Below the pieces are notes generated by a model. The model did no database searches. It was not told the DNA's origin and worked only from the letters and a program-made list of their open reading frames with translations. A program made the translations under genes and the position numbers. A stretch of 64,000 nucleotides of DNA. It comes from Chitinophagales bacterium. GTDB lineage: Bacteria; Bacteroidota; Bacteroidia; Chitinophagales; UBA10324. Below, piece by piece: positions 56,424-64,000 of the stretch (positions are counted from its first letter, which is position 1; the number at the start of each line of letters is the position of its first letter). The stretch covers positions 149,097 to 213,096 of the forward strand of contig JANWWJ010000022.1 in NCBI GenBank assembly GCA_025056305.1. Reading direction: 5' to 3'.

Positions 56424-58328
56424 ATGGACTTGCAGGGGCTGCTGAAACGCTATTGGGGCTATGATCAATTTCGCCCCCCACAAGAAGAAATCATCCTGTC
56501 GGTGCTCTCTGGCCACGATACTGTGGCTTTACTGCCTACCGGCGGGGGAAAATCGCTCTGCTACCAAATCCCTGCATTGGCCCGACCGGGTCTGGTGGTG
56601 GTGGTTTCGCCGCTCATCGCATTGATGCGCGACCAGGTGGCCCGCTTGCAAAACCTCGGCATCAGCGCCGAGGCAATCCACAGCGGGCATTCTTTTTACC
56701 GAATTGATCGTATCCTCAATGATTGCATGAATGGAAAATATAATTTGTTGTACGTATCGCCGGAACGTTTGCAAAATGAAGTGTTTATTCAGCGGGCACC
56801 TCAACTGCACATTCACCTGCTGGCTGTCGATGAGGCCCATTGCGTGTCGCAATGGGGTTATGACTTCCGCCCTTCTTACTTGAGCATCTCTCGATTTCGG
56901 GAGATCGTGCCGGCAGCGAATGTGCTGGCGCTTACCGCCACAGCTACCCAAGAAGTCCTTTCCGACATCATCACCCAGCTAGCCCTGCGCCAGCCGCAAG
57001 TTTTCAGAACCAGCTTTTTTCGTTCCAACCTGTCTTATTCGGTGCTTTATGAAGAAGATAAACCCGGCCGGTTGCTTGCCATGTTGCGCAAAACCAAAGG
57101 CTCGGCATTGGTCTATGTGCGCAGCCGCCAACGCAGCGTGCAGATGGCCCGGCAATTGGCGGCTCAGGGCATTTCCGCCGATGCTTATCATGCAGGGTTG
57201 CCTTACTCTGCGCGCCAGCAGCGTCAACAGCGTTGGATGCTCAACCAGGTGCGGGTGATGGTATGCACTACGGCTTTTGGTATGGGGATTGACAAACCGG
57301 ACGTCCGCCTTGTGGTGCATTGGGACCTTCCCGACAATCCGGAAAGCTATTTCCAGGAAGCCGGTCGGGCCGGGCGTGACCAGAAAAAAGCATTTGCCGT
57401 TTTGCTGTTTGCCAATAACGACCTACTTGACCTGCAACGCAAGCAAAAAACCATCGTACCGGAGCCTGCCCAAATCCGACAAGTCTATCAGGCCCTGGCC
57501 AACTTTTTCAACCTGGCGCTGGGCGCCGGTAAAGGCTGCTCCTTTCCGTTCGACCTGCAACGCTTCTGTAAAAACTTCCGACTCGATCCCCTGCTGGTGC
57601 TGAATGCCATAAAAATATTAGAACAAAACGAATATCTTATAGCTACCGAAGCCGTTCACCTGCCCTCAACCGTGCGGATTACGATGCGCCGAGCTGACCT
57701 TCATTCCTTAATGCTGAATGACAAGACCTCAGAACCCCTGCTGCTGGCTTTACTTCGAGCCTACCCGGGCATCTTGGATCAAGAAGTATCCATCAGTGAA
57801 GATGCTCTGGCCATGCATTTGAAAATTTCACGTGCTGCCGTTGTAAACCGCCTCCAACAGCTCCATCAACGGGACGTGCTTGCCTATAGCCCTGCTTCAG
57901 ATGATCCCCTCATTACCCTGCTGCAGCCGCGCCAAGACAGCCGCTACCTGGTTTTTGACGAAGAGCGCCTAAAGCAACGCCGCGAAATCTATAACCGAGG
58001 TGTTCAGGCCATGATCCGCTATGTCACCAGCAACGACACCTGCCGCAGCCAGCTCTTGCTACGCTATTTCGGCGAAAACAACAGCAGGCCATGCGGCCAT
58101 TGCGACATCTGCCTCAACCGCCATCAAGTCACCCTAACGGCTCAAGCGGTGCAAGACCTCAGTCAACGCATCTGTTCGCTTCTGCGGCAGCAGGCTACCT
58201 CGCTGTATGAGTTGGTAAAACAGGTTGCCCCTCATAAGGAAAAGGAGATCCTGTTTGTCGTTCAGCAAATGCTGGACAATCGTCAAATCTGCTACGACAG
58301 CCAGAACCGGCTTACCTTGGCCCGCTGA
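56424..58328 (+). CDS. recQ: ATP-dependent DNA helicase RecQ
   Basis: This 3'-5' helicase acts in recombination repair. Motifs: motif 0 YWGYDQFRPPQ, Walker A LPTGGGKSLCYQ, DEAH box AVDEAHCVSQWGYDFRPSY, motif VI QEAGRAGRD, and a zinc-binding region CRSQLLLRYFG followed by CGHCDICL. A winged-helix RQC domain lies around 400-510. A recognisable HRDC domain is absent, so this is the short RecQ form. ATG 56424 is preferred over the TTG at 56406. Two glycosyltransferase genes follow closely on the same strand. Confidence 0.95.
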   Translation: MDLQGLLKRYWGYDQFRPPQEEIILSVLSGHDTVALLPTGGGKSLCYQIPALARPGLVVVVSPLIALMRDQVARLQNLGISAEAIHSGHSFYRIDRILNDCMNGKYNLLYVSPERLQNEVFIQRAPQLHIHLLAVDEAHCVSQWGYDFRPSYLSISRFREIVPAANVLALTATATQEVLSDIITQLALRQPQVFRTSFFRSNLSYSVLYEEDKPGRLLAMLRKTKGSALVYVRSRQRSVQMARQLAAQGISADAYHAGLPYSARQQRQQRWMLNQVRVMVCTTAFGMGIDKPDVRLVVHWDLPDNPESYFQEAGRAGRDQKKAFAVLLFANNDLLDLQRKQKTIVPEPAQIRQVYQALANFFNLALGAGKGCSFPFDLQRFCKNFRLDPLLVLNAIKILEQNEYLIATEAVHLPSTVRITMRRADLHSLMLNDKTSEPLLLALLRAYPGILDQEVSISEDALAMHLKISRAAVVNRLQQLHQRDVLAYSPASDDPLITLLQPRQDSRYLVFDEERLKQRREIYNRGVQAMIRYVTSNDTCRSQLLLRYFGENNSRPCGHCDICLNRHQVTLTAQAVQDLSQRICSLLRQQATSLYELVKQVAPHKEKEILFVVQQMLDNRQICYDSQNRLTLAR

Positions 58329-58349
58329 CAGCTGGCCTTCAAGGGCGCC

Positions 58350-59453
58350 ATGAAGCGCATCGTCTTCACTTTAATCAACGATTTGACCTATGACCAGCGC
58401 ATGCACCGCATTGCGTACAGCTTGACGCAGGCGGGTTATGGCGTAAGCCTGATCGGACGACTGCTGCCGCACAGCATCCCATTAGAATCCAAGCCTTATC
58501 AGCAGAGTCGGCTCCGTTTGCTCTTTCGCCGAGGCAAAGCATTTTATCTGGAATACAATCTCCGCCTGCTGCTGTTTTTGCTGCGCAGCCCTTTCGATGC
58601 TGTTTGCGCCACCGACCTCGACACCTTGCCTGCATGCTTTCTTGCTGCTTTCATTAAAGGGAAAAAATGCATATATGATGCACACGAAATATTTCCGGAG
58701 ATGCCGGAAGTGGTTCGCAGGCCTTTGGTGCAGCAGGTATGGCGGTGGGCTGAACGTTATCTGGTGCCTCGTGTCCGCCAGGGTTACACGGTCAGCAGCG
58801 GTCTAAGCAGATATTTCCAAAATCAATACGGTGTTTGCTATGAAGTTATCCGCAATGTTCCTTTGCTGCACGAAAATGCCGCACCGATTCCGAACACAAG
58901 GAACCCGCATGAGCCGCCGATCATCATCTACCAAGGGGCGCTCAATGAAGGGCGGGGCCTGGAGTGTCTGATCGCTGTAATGGCTCAAATCCCCGCTCAG
59001 CTCTGGCTGGCGGGCGAGGGGGACCTGTCGCAGCAACTACGCGCACTGGTTCAACGACTGGGCGTGCAGGAAAAAGTGCGTTTCTTAGGTCGAATCCCTC
59101 CGGCCCAACTTCCCTCGCTCACACGAACTGCCTATGTCGGAGTAAACCTGCTCAGCGGGCCCTCCCTGAACTATCGATTGTCTTTGGCCAACAAGTTCTT
59201 TGATTATGTTCATGCCGCCGTACCTCAAGTGACGATGAACTATGAGGAATACCGCAGGCACAATGAGGAGTTTGAGGTGGCCTTGCTCATTGACCGCACC
59301 GAATCCCATACCGTTCATCAGGCCCTCATGCGCTTGCTTACCGATCTGCCTCTGTATCAGCACCTGCATCGACAATGCCTGCTAGCCCGCCAGCATTGGA
59401 ATTGGCAGCAGGAACAACAAAAATTGCTGCAGCTCTATCGCCGGTGGTTATGA
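58350..59453 (+). CDS. Glycosyltransferase, GT4-like
   Basis: This GT-B fold enzyme of 367 aa has two Rossmann-like halves: KRIVFTLINDLTYDQRMHRIA in the first and YQGALNEGRGLECLIAVMAQIP in the second, with LAGEGDLSQQLRAL and VRFLGRIPPAQLPSLTRTAYVGVN near the donor-binding site. The block CIYDAHEIFPEMPEV is seen in Bacteroidota surface-sugar transferases. Sugar and acceptor are unknown. It starts 21 bases after recQ and overlaps the next transferase by ATGA, so the pair probably acts in one surface-glycan pathway. Confidence 0.85.
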   Translation: MKRIVFTLINDLTYDQRMHRIAYSLTQAGYGVSLIGRLLPHSIPLESKPYQQSRLRLLFRRGKAFYLEYNLRLLLFLLRSPFDAVCATDLDTLPACFLAAFIKGKKCIYDAHEIFPEMPEVVRRPLVQQVWRWAERYLVPRVRQGYTVSSGLSRYFQNQYGVCYEVIRNVPLLHENAAPIPNTRNPHEPPIIIYQGALNEGRGLECLIAVMAQIPAQLWLAGEGDLSQQLRALVQRLGVQEKVRFLGRIPPAQLPSLTRTAYVGVNLLSGPSLNYRLSLANKFFDYVHAAVPQVTMNYEEYRRHNEEFEVALLIDRTESHTVHQALMRLLTDLPLYQHLHRQCLLARQHWNWQQEQQKLLQLYRRWL

Positions 59454-60565
59454 GCACCCTGCATGTCGTTGCCCTGGATGTGCCCTACCCTCCCGATTAT
59501 GGAGTCGTGATCGACGTATATTACCGGCTGAAAGCCTTGCATGCTGCCGGCATCTCCGTCATTTTGCACTGTTTTGCCTACGGCAGAGAAGAGGCGCCCC
59601 AGCTCAACGAAATATGCAAAAAAGTTTATTATTATCCTCGCCCTACACGCTGGACTGATCAGATTTCGCCCACGCCGTATATCGTGCGCTCCCGCGCTAC
59701 ACCGCTCCTTCTGGAACACCTCATGAGCGATCCTGCGCCCATCCTCTTCGACGGTTTGCATACGTGCTTTTTTCTTTCTGCCCCGCAATTGTCTAACCGA
59801 CGAAAAGCCGTCCGAATGCAAAATGTGGAATGGCGCTATTATTGGCACCTGGCTCAATACCGCAGTGCCGTTTGGAAACAGCTGTACTATCTGATCGAAA
59901 GCTTTAAATTAAAAAATTATGAATCTGTCATACGCCATGCCGATGCGGTATTCACGGTATCGCGCAGCGAGCAGCATTATTACCAAAAGCATCATCCGTC
60001 GGTTCATTATCTGCCGGTCTTTCACGGCCATAAGCGCATCAGCTCTATGCCCGGATCGGGGCGTTACGTTTTGTATCACGGCAAGCTTTCTGTGCCGGAG
60101 AACGAACGCGCAGCGCGTTTGGTGCTCGAGGTCATGAAAGGGCTTCCCGATTTAAAGCTGATCATAGCTGGCCGAAACCCCTCCGCTGGCTTGCAGGTAG
60201 CCATCGCCAAAGTGCCACAGGCGGAATTGGTAAGCAACCCCTCTTCTGCAGAAATGGAAGACCTGATCCGGCAAGCACACCTGCATCTGTTGCCCACCTT
60301 TCAGAACACCGGCATCAAGCACAAGCTCCTGAATGCTTTGTTTGCCGGAAGGCATGTAGTCACCAATACCCCCATGGTGGCTGGAACCGGTCTGGAAGCA
60401 TTGTGTCATATCGGTGACACGGTAGCTGAATTGCGCCAAAAGGTGAATATGCTGGCTGCCGAGCCTTTCACCCAAAGTGAAGTTCAGCGTCGTGCTTCGC
60501 TGCTGCTTTCCGAGTTCGACAACCAGCATAATGCGCAGAAGCTGATTGACCTTCTGCGGTTATGA
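59450..60565 (+). CDS. Glycosyltransferase (GT-B fold)
   Basis: The 371-aa protein has a first-domain block LHVVALDVPYPPDYGVVIDVYYRLKALHAAG and a second-domain donor site in VLYHGKLSVPENERAARLVLEV and LIIAGRNPS, plus HLLPTFQNTGIKHKLLNALFAGRHVV, matching GT-B transferases. The frame extends to 59375, but ATG 59450 overlaps the stop of the preceding transferase and begins the fold, so that start is chosen. Donor and acceptor are unknown. It converges with ftsE with a six-base overlap. Confidence 0.85.
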   Translation: MSTLHVVALDVPYPPDYGVVIDVYYRLKALHAAGISVILHCFAYGREEAPQLNEICKKVYYYPRPTRWTDQISPTPYIVRSRATPLLLEHLMSDPAPILFDGLHTCFFLSAPQLSNRRKAVRMQNVEWRYYWHLAQYRSAVWKQLYYLIESFKLKNYESVIRHADAVFTVSRSEQHYYQKHHPSVHYLPVFHGHKRISSMPGSGRYVLYHGKLSVPENERAARLVLEVMKGLPDLKLIIAGRNPSAGLQVAIAKVPQAELVSNPSSAEMEDLIRQAHLHLLPTFQNTGIKHKLLNALFAGRHVVTNTPMVAGTGLEALCHIGDTVAELRQKVNMLAAEPFTQSEVQRRASLLLSEFDNQHNAQKLIDLLRL

Positions 60566-61252
60566 AACCAATTCCTCTATCTGCCCACTGACCACGCGTC
60601 CATCTACGCATCGCAGCAATCGGCTGGGAAATTTCTTCAACACCAAATAATCATGGGTGGCCAACAGCACTGCCGTGTGCGACGACCGGCAGATGTCGAG
60701 CAGCAGACGGATAATTTCTTCCGAGGTTTCGGGGTCCAGATTTCCGGTCGGTTCATCGGCCAGAATCAGTTCGGGCCGGTTCAGCAAGGCTCGCGCTATC
60801 ACCACGCGTTGCTGCTCACCGGCCGAAAGTTGATGCGGAAGCTTGAAGCCTTTCCCGCCCAACCCCACCATTTCGAGCACCTCAGCGATGCGCTGCTGGC
60901 GCTGTCTTTTATCTTTCCATCCGGTAGCTTTCAAAACAAATTGCAGATTGTCTTCAACCGTCCGGTCTGTTAATAATTCAAAATCTTGAAATACGATGCC
61001 CAGGCGGCGGCGCAAATAAGGCACGTCGCGGCGCCGCAGGCGCCTTAAATCATAACCCACCACATAACCGCTTCCTTCCGTCAAGGGCAGATCTCCATAC
61101 AAGACTTTAAGCAAACTGCTTTTGCCACTGCCGGTTTTCCCTACAAGGTAAACAAATTCACTCGGTTCGATGCGAAACGTAACCGCCTGCAGCACCGGTA
61201 TCCGCTCTTGATAAATGGTGGCCTCAAAAAGGGCCGCAACCGCCTCTTTCAT
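60560..61252 (-). CDS. ftsE: Cell-division ABC ATPase FtsE
   Basis: With FtsX, FtsE activates peptidoglycan hydrolases at the septum. The 230 residues carry Walker A GKTGSGKSS, a Q-loop GIVFQDFELLTDRT typical of FtsE, signature LSAGEQQRVVIARALL and Walker B ELILADEPTGNLDPET. The FtsE-type Q-loop sets it apart from the LolD-like ATPase at 55.7 kb. No ftsX gene is adjacent, at least on this side. It follows a 66-aa gene by three bases. Confidence 0.88.
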   Translation of the reverse strand: MKEAVAALFEATIYQERIPVLQAVTFRIEPSEFVYLVGKTGSGKSSLLKVLYGDLPLTEGSGYVVGYDLRRLRRRDVPYLRRRLGIVFQDFELLTDRTVEDNLQFVLKATGWKDKRQRQQRIAEVLEMVGLGGKGFKLPHQLSAGEQQRVVIARALLNRPELILADEPTGNLDPETSEEIIRLLLDICRSSHTAVLLATHDYLVLKKFPSRLLRCVDGRVVSGQIEELVS

Positions 61253-61255
61253 GCT

Positions 61256-61456
61256 TTACTCCAGCTTGATGAGTTTTCCATAGGGTTGCTGCGCAATGGC
61301 CTGTTTTACTTTTTCAATCCAATCCTGCAAGCCTGCTTTTCGCAGGGCTTCTTCGGGCCGGTCGGCACGACAATAAACCAACAACCGCATCTGATCGTCG
61401 CGGATTTGGATGTAGTCGGGAATGCGCACCTTGCCTTTGATCTTAATGAAATACAC
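61256..61456 (-). CDS. Small conserved protein upstream of ftsE
   Basis: The 66-aa protein has an opening strand MYFIKIKGKVRIPDYIQI, then YCRADRPEEALRKAGLQDWIEKVKQAI, and no signal or TM segment. It is predicted to be a small alpha/beta protein. I recall similar short proteins as uncharacterised Bacteroidota families. It lies between the OstA-like gene and ftsE (three bases before ftsE), which suggests co-transcription. Function is unknown. Confidence 0.65.
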   Translation of the reverse strand: MYFIKIKGKVRIPDYIQIRDDQMRLLVYCRADRPEEALRKAGLQDWIEKVKQAIAQQPYGKLIKLE

Positions 61457-61533
61457 CGCCGCAAAAATCCGGAAATACCCCCGTTGTTGGTTGCTGCCGT
61501 GAAGACGTTTTGCTCACAAGCAGTGCCTTCGAG

Positions 61534-63057
61534 CTAAGGCAAAAGGTCTTCTTTACGCTGAGGGCGCAAGGCCTCTTTCCAAACAAATTGACGCAGACGT
61601 GATTCTTCGGGTGGCAGCTGAGCTGGCGGAAATAATGTTGCTTCAGGCTGCTGTCTGAAAAAGATGCGCCAAACCTTACCGATGGTGTCGAAAGAAATCA
61701 ACATCGACCCGCAAGCCACCCGATTTATTCCCACATAATTGTTGTGGTCGTCATAAACATGATAGATGCTTTCTCCGTTGCCGTCAATTTCCATGTGGTC
61801 GATGCGGCCCTCGCGGAAATGACCGGTGATGGTTTTGCCTTTGGCCTGATTGTATTGATCGGGACCTGCAGCGTTGGCTGCAAAAGCGTTTTGGTGCAGC
61901 AACAACCGATGCAGGCGGCGGTCTTTCAACGACAACCTGATCGTGTCGGCATAGAGCTGGTAACCTTCCGCCCACAATACAGGGTTGTGGTAGAAGTAAA
62001 AGGTGGAATCAGGGGCGGAATACACCAGCGAATCGCAGACGCCTTGAAGCCCGTCGCTGTACAGGCGCACCTGAGGATATGCAATCAGCCGGCGGCCGCC
62101 TGCGTTGGAATTGGGGAAAGACCATAAGGTATCGCTGCGTACGAACAGGGAATCCCCTCCTGCTGTGGTGGAAACCAGCACGTGATCTGCAGCCTGAAAC
62201 CTATCTGTTTTTTCTTCATAACTCAAAAGGCCGGCACGTACCGTGAGTTGCGCTGTTGAATCGGCCCATATCACATTGCGTTTTGCCACAAGTTTAGCTG
62301 AGGGGCGGTAATAGTAAATGCTGTCGGCATTCAAGCGACGGCCCTTCTGCTGCATGGCTGCCCGGTCGGCGAAAAGAGCTTCTTCGCGCTGCAAATCATA
62401 ATAACCTCGGCGGCAATAAATGGAGCCGGAATCGTTATACATATAGACCGGCGCGATGAAATAGCAGATGCGCTTTTCGGTATGGAACAGAAGCGAATCG
62501 GTCTGTAGGAAAAAATCGGGATGGAATAGCTTAACGTCGTGTACAAAGCGTACGGCACGAAGGGGGAGATGGTAACGGGCCTGCCGGCTGGTTAGCTCAC
62601 TTTCTTGGCTGACCACCTGCCCTCCGGTGCGGTAGCTGGCTTGTCGCGCATTGAGGTCATAATCCAACTCGTCGGTATAGAGGGTGAGGTGGCCGTCGCT
62701 AAGCTTTACCTTTCCGGTAAGCCGAGCCTGGCGTGTGCGGCCATCGTAATTCAACTGCTCGGCATGCGCATGAACCGTGTCGGACTGGATGATATGAACC
62801 TGCCCACTGGCCACAATCCGATTTTCATGCAGGTAATAATCTGCCCGCTGACAATACAATGTAGCATCGCCCTGCCTGAGGTGCACATGCCCCGACAAAC
62901 GCCTCACCTTCATTCCTCCCAGGCTAAAAAATTCAAACTCATCGGCATGGATGATTTCAACCGGGGTGCTTGACTGAGCAAGTCCCAGATGAGCAGGCAG
63001 TAGAATGGCTAAGACGTTAAGCACGATCGCCACGCAGCAGAAAAAAAATTTATCCAA
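61534..63057 (-). CDS. OstA/LptA-like LPS export protein
   Basis: The 507-aa protein has a signal peptide (about 1-27) and then a long beta-jellyroll array. The repeats resemble LptA: HVHLRQGDATLYCQRADYYL, GQVHIIQSDTVHAHAEQLNY, and GKVKLSDGHLTLYTDELDY. The repeated LxGxVxLxxGxxxLxxDxLxY pattern is the OstA signature. It is about three times longer than enterobacterial LptA (~185 aa), as in the Bacteroidota 'OstA-like' proteins. It would form part of the periplasmic bridge for lipopolysaccharide with the LptF/G permease at 18.8 kb, which is inference. Confidence 0.85.
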   Translation of the reverse strand: MDKFFFCCVAIVLNVLAILLPAHLGLAQSSTPVEIIHADEFEFFSLGGMKVRRLSGHVHLRQGDATLYCQRADYYLHENRIVASGQVHIIQSDTVHAHAEQLNYDGRTRQARLTGKVKLSDGHLTLYTDELDYDLNARQASYRTGGQVVSQESELTSRQARYHLPLRAVRFVHDVKLFHPDFFLQTDSLLFHTEKRICYFIAPVYMYNDSGSIYCRRGYYDLQREEALFADRAAMQQKGRRLNADSIYYYRPSAKLVAKRNVIWADSTAQLTVRAGLLSYEEKTDRFQAADHVLVSTTAGGDSLFVRSDTLWSFPNSNAGGRRLIAYPQVRLYSDGLQGVCDSLVYSAPDSTFYFYHNPVLWAEGYQLYADTIRLSLKDRRLHRLLLHQNAFAANAAGPDQYNQAKGKTITGHFREGRIDHMEIDGNGESIYHVYDDHNNYVGINRVACGSMLISFDTIGKVWRIFFRQQPEATLFPPAQLPPEESRLRQFVWKEALRPQRKEDLLP

Positions 63058-63330
63058 GCGTGACAGGGTTTATTTATGCAAGAGCGAAATAAGGGTTTTC
63101 CTTGCTTTACATCGTCTAAGTCATCAGGTTTGACCTATTCTGGGATGCTGTTCTATTTATGAGAAAAGGGGGACGAAAAGCAATGGATGGCAGGACCCGC
63201 ACCAAGTTAACCGCCACCCTTAGAGGCCTTGTCCGGATAATGAGGATAAGGAGGTGGCTTGGAGCCTGGGCCCTGAATTGGTCAACTGTGGCTTCCAACC
63301 CTTGCCCGCACCTTCGGCACTTATTCCTAA

Positions 63331-63825
63331 ATAAGCGGCACCAACGACTTGTGTACTGGAGGCAGCATTACGCTGAAGGCCAACGGTACGGCTTACACGT
63401 ATCAGTGGAAGAAGGACGGCAGTTACACGGGTCAGACCACGAAGTTCATCACGGTGAATGCGCCGGGCAGCTATACGGTAGAAGTGACCAACAGCAACGG
63501 TTGCACCAAGGAGTCGGCTTCTGTAAATATCATTTCTTGCTCTGAGCGTAGCACTTTGGTTGCGGATGCATCAATCAGGCTGTATCCGAATCCGACGGAT
63601 GGCAGGCAGGTGGTGGTGAGTGCGCCACTGAGCGGCGATGGGCCGGCAACCCTTACGGTGAGCACGTTGCCGGGACAGGAAGTGCTGCGAACGGTAGTGA
63701 ACAGCGAAGGCGGCCTGCTGCAGACGACGCTGGAGCTGCCCGGTGAACTGGCCAGCGGCACGTATGTGGTGAAGCTGGTGAGCGGCAACAGCACGGTTAC
63801 GCGCCAGCTGGTGGTGCAACGCTGA
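63331..63825 (+). pseudogene. C-terminal remnant of a T9SS surface protein
   Basis: The 164 sense codons encode an Ig/PKD-like repeat (ISGTNDLCTGGSITLKANG through VTNSNGC) and an intact T9SS sorting domain (IRLYPNPTDGRQVVV to the closing TYVVKLVSG). No plausible start precedes it: a TAA stop lies directly upstream (63328-63330) and no signal peptide occurs in the 270 bases before it. A short open stretch (63224-63331) is in a different frame. The part appears to be the 3' end of a larger protein whose 5' part was lost. Its codons favour GTG, CTG and AGC strongly, unlike most genes here. Confidence 0.7.
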
Positions 63826-63847
63826 GTTTTCTTTGGCAGATCAATGC

Positions 63848-63873
63848 AAAGGCGATCCGAAAGGGTCGCCTTT
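63848..63873 (+). terminator. Rho-independent terminator
   Basis: An 11-bp stem (AAAGGCGATCC pairing with GGGTCGCCTTT, one G-T pair) encloses a GAAA tetraloop and is followed by TGTTGTTTT. It lies 22 bases after the stop of the T9SS remnant. This is the only convincing hairpin terminator seen in the window. Confidence 0.85.
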
Positions 63874-64000
63874 GTTGTTTTCGGGAGCGTTTTGTTTGGC
63901 TACGGCCGGTGAGGTTGCTTGCTTCTGCCCTATTGGTTGCTGCGGGATTGAGGGGGGTTGGTTGTGGGAGGATTTTTTGTCATAAGCAATGACAGAAATG

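Noticed and set aside
63159..63545. Open frame across the region before the T9SS remnant
   Set aside because: It is Arg/Leu-rich with no domain and runs across the true frame of the repeat domain, so it is a shadow frame.
63933..63965. G-rich tract as a G-quadruplex
   Set aside because: Only three separate runs of three or more Gs are present, too few for a standard four-run motif.
1..64000. tRNA, rRNA, CRISPR array, insertion sequence or prophage
   Set aside because: No T-loop sequences, regular direct repeats, transposase motifs or phage genes were seen on reading; a tRNAscan or Infernal search would be needed to rule out short RNAs.

Overview
The window reads as chromosomal DNA of a Bacteroidota bacterium. 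Signs are several secreted proteins with type IX secretion (T9SS) C-terminal sorting domains, a short SigA-type primary sigma factor, promoter elements of the TTTG / TAnnTTTG kind, Bacteroidota-only families (OstA-like LptA, SRPBCC 'START-like', MORN/YwqK, the so-called 'ABC transporter ATPase' family) and almost no Shine-Dalgarno sequences. The order cannot be fixed from the sequence. Coding density is very high: no gene-free gap exceeds 300 bases. Many genes overlap by the ATGA or TGATG pattern, and several divergent gene pairs overlap at their starts.

Layout. 1-11 kb: the start of a lipoprotein gene, lon, an MsbA-type ABC exporter, clpB, and a minus-strand ccmE-ccmF-DUF2520 group. 11-17 kb: an arginase-family hydrolase, two tandem secreted esterase paralogues and maf. 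17-25 kb: mqnD (futalosine menaquinone pathway), a GT2 glycosyltransferase, an LptF/G permease, the primary sigma factor, and pdhA-TPR-DUF3179. 25-33 kb: recF, a secreted lysyl-oxidase-like protein, an isoaspartyl peptidase, small secreted and hypothetical genes, a TMTC-like membrane protein and an OmpA lipoprotein. 33-44 kb: adenine deaminase, an NtrC-type regulator, and a six-gene minus-strand run with nhaA, a large lipoprotein, a beta-barrel protein, a MORN protein and two T9SS cargos. 44-54 kb: a coiled-coil membrane protein, a 1,151-residue outer-membrane protein, and a signalling operon of a giant 12-TM NtrY-like kinase, a small histidine kinase and an OmpR regulator. 54-63 kb: mazG, an SDR, a LolD-like ATPase, recQ, two glycosyltransferases, ftsE, a 66-aa protein and an OstA-like protein. 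63-64 kb: the C-terminal remnant of a T9SS surface protein followed by a clear hairpin terminator.

How the genes fit together. Most are housekeeping: protein quality control (Lon, ClpB), cytochrome c maturation, menaquinone, LPS and lipoprotein transport (LptF/G, OstA, LolD-like), DNA repair (RecF, RecQ) and nucleotide sanitation (Maf, MazG). The accessory content is mainly cell-envelope biology. The most striking item is a secreted protein with a P-domain, a lysyl oxidase domain that keeps the copper-binding histidines and both cofactor-forming residues, a PKD domain and a T9SS tail. No tRNA, rRNA, CRISPR array, insertion sequence or prophage was recognised.
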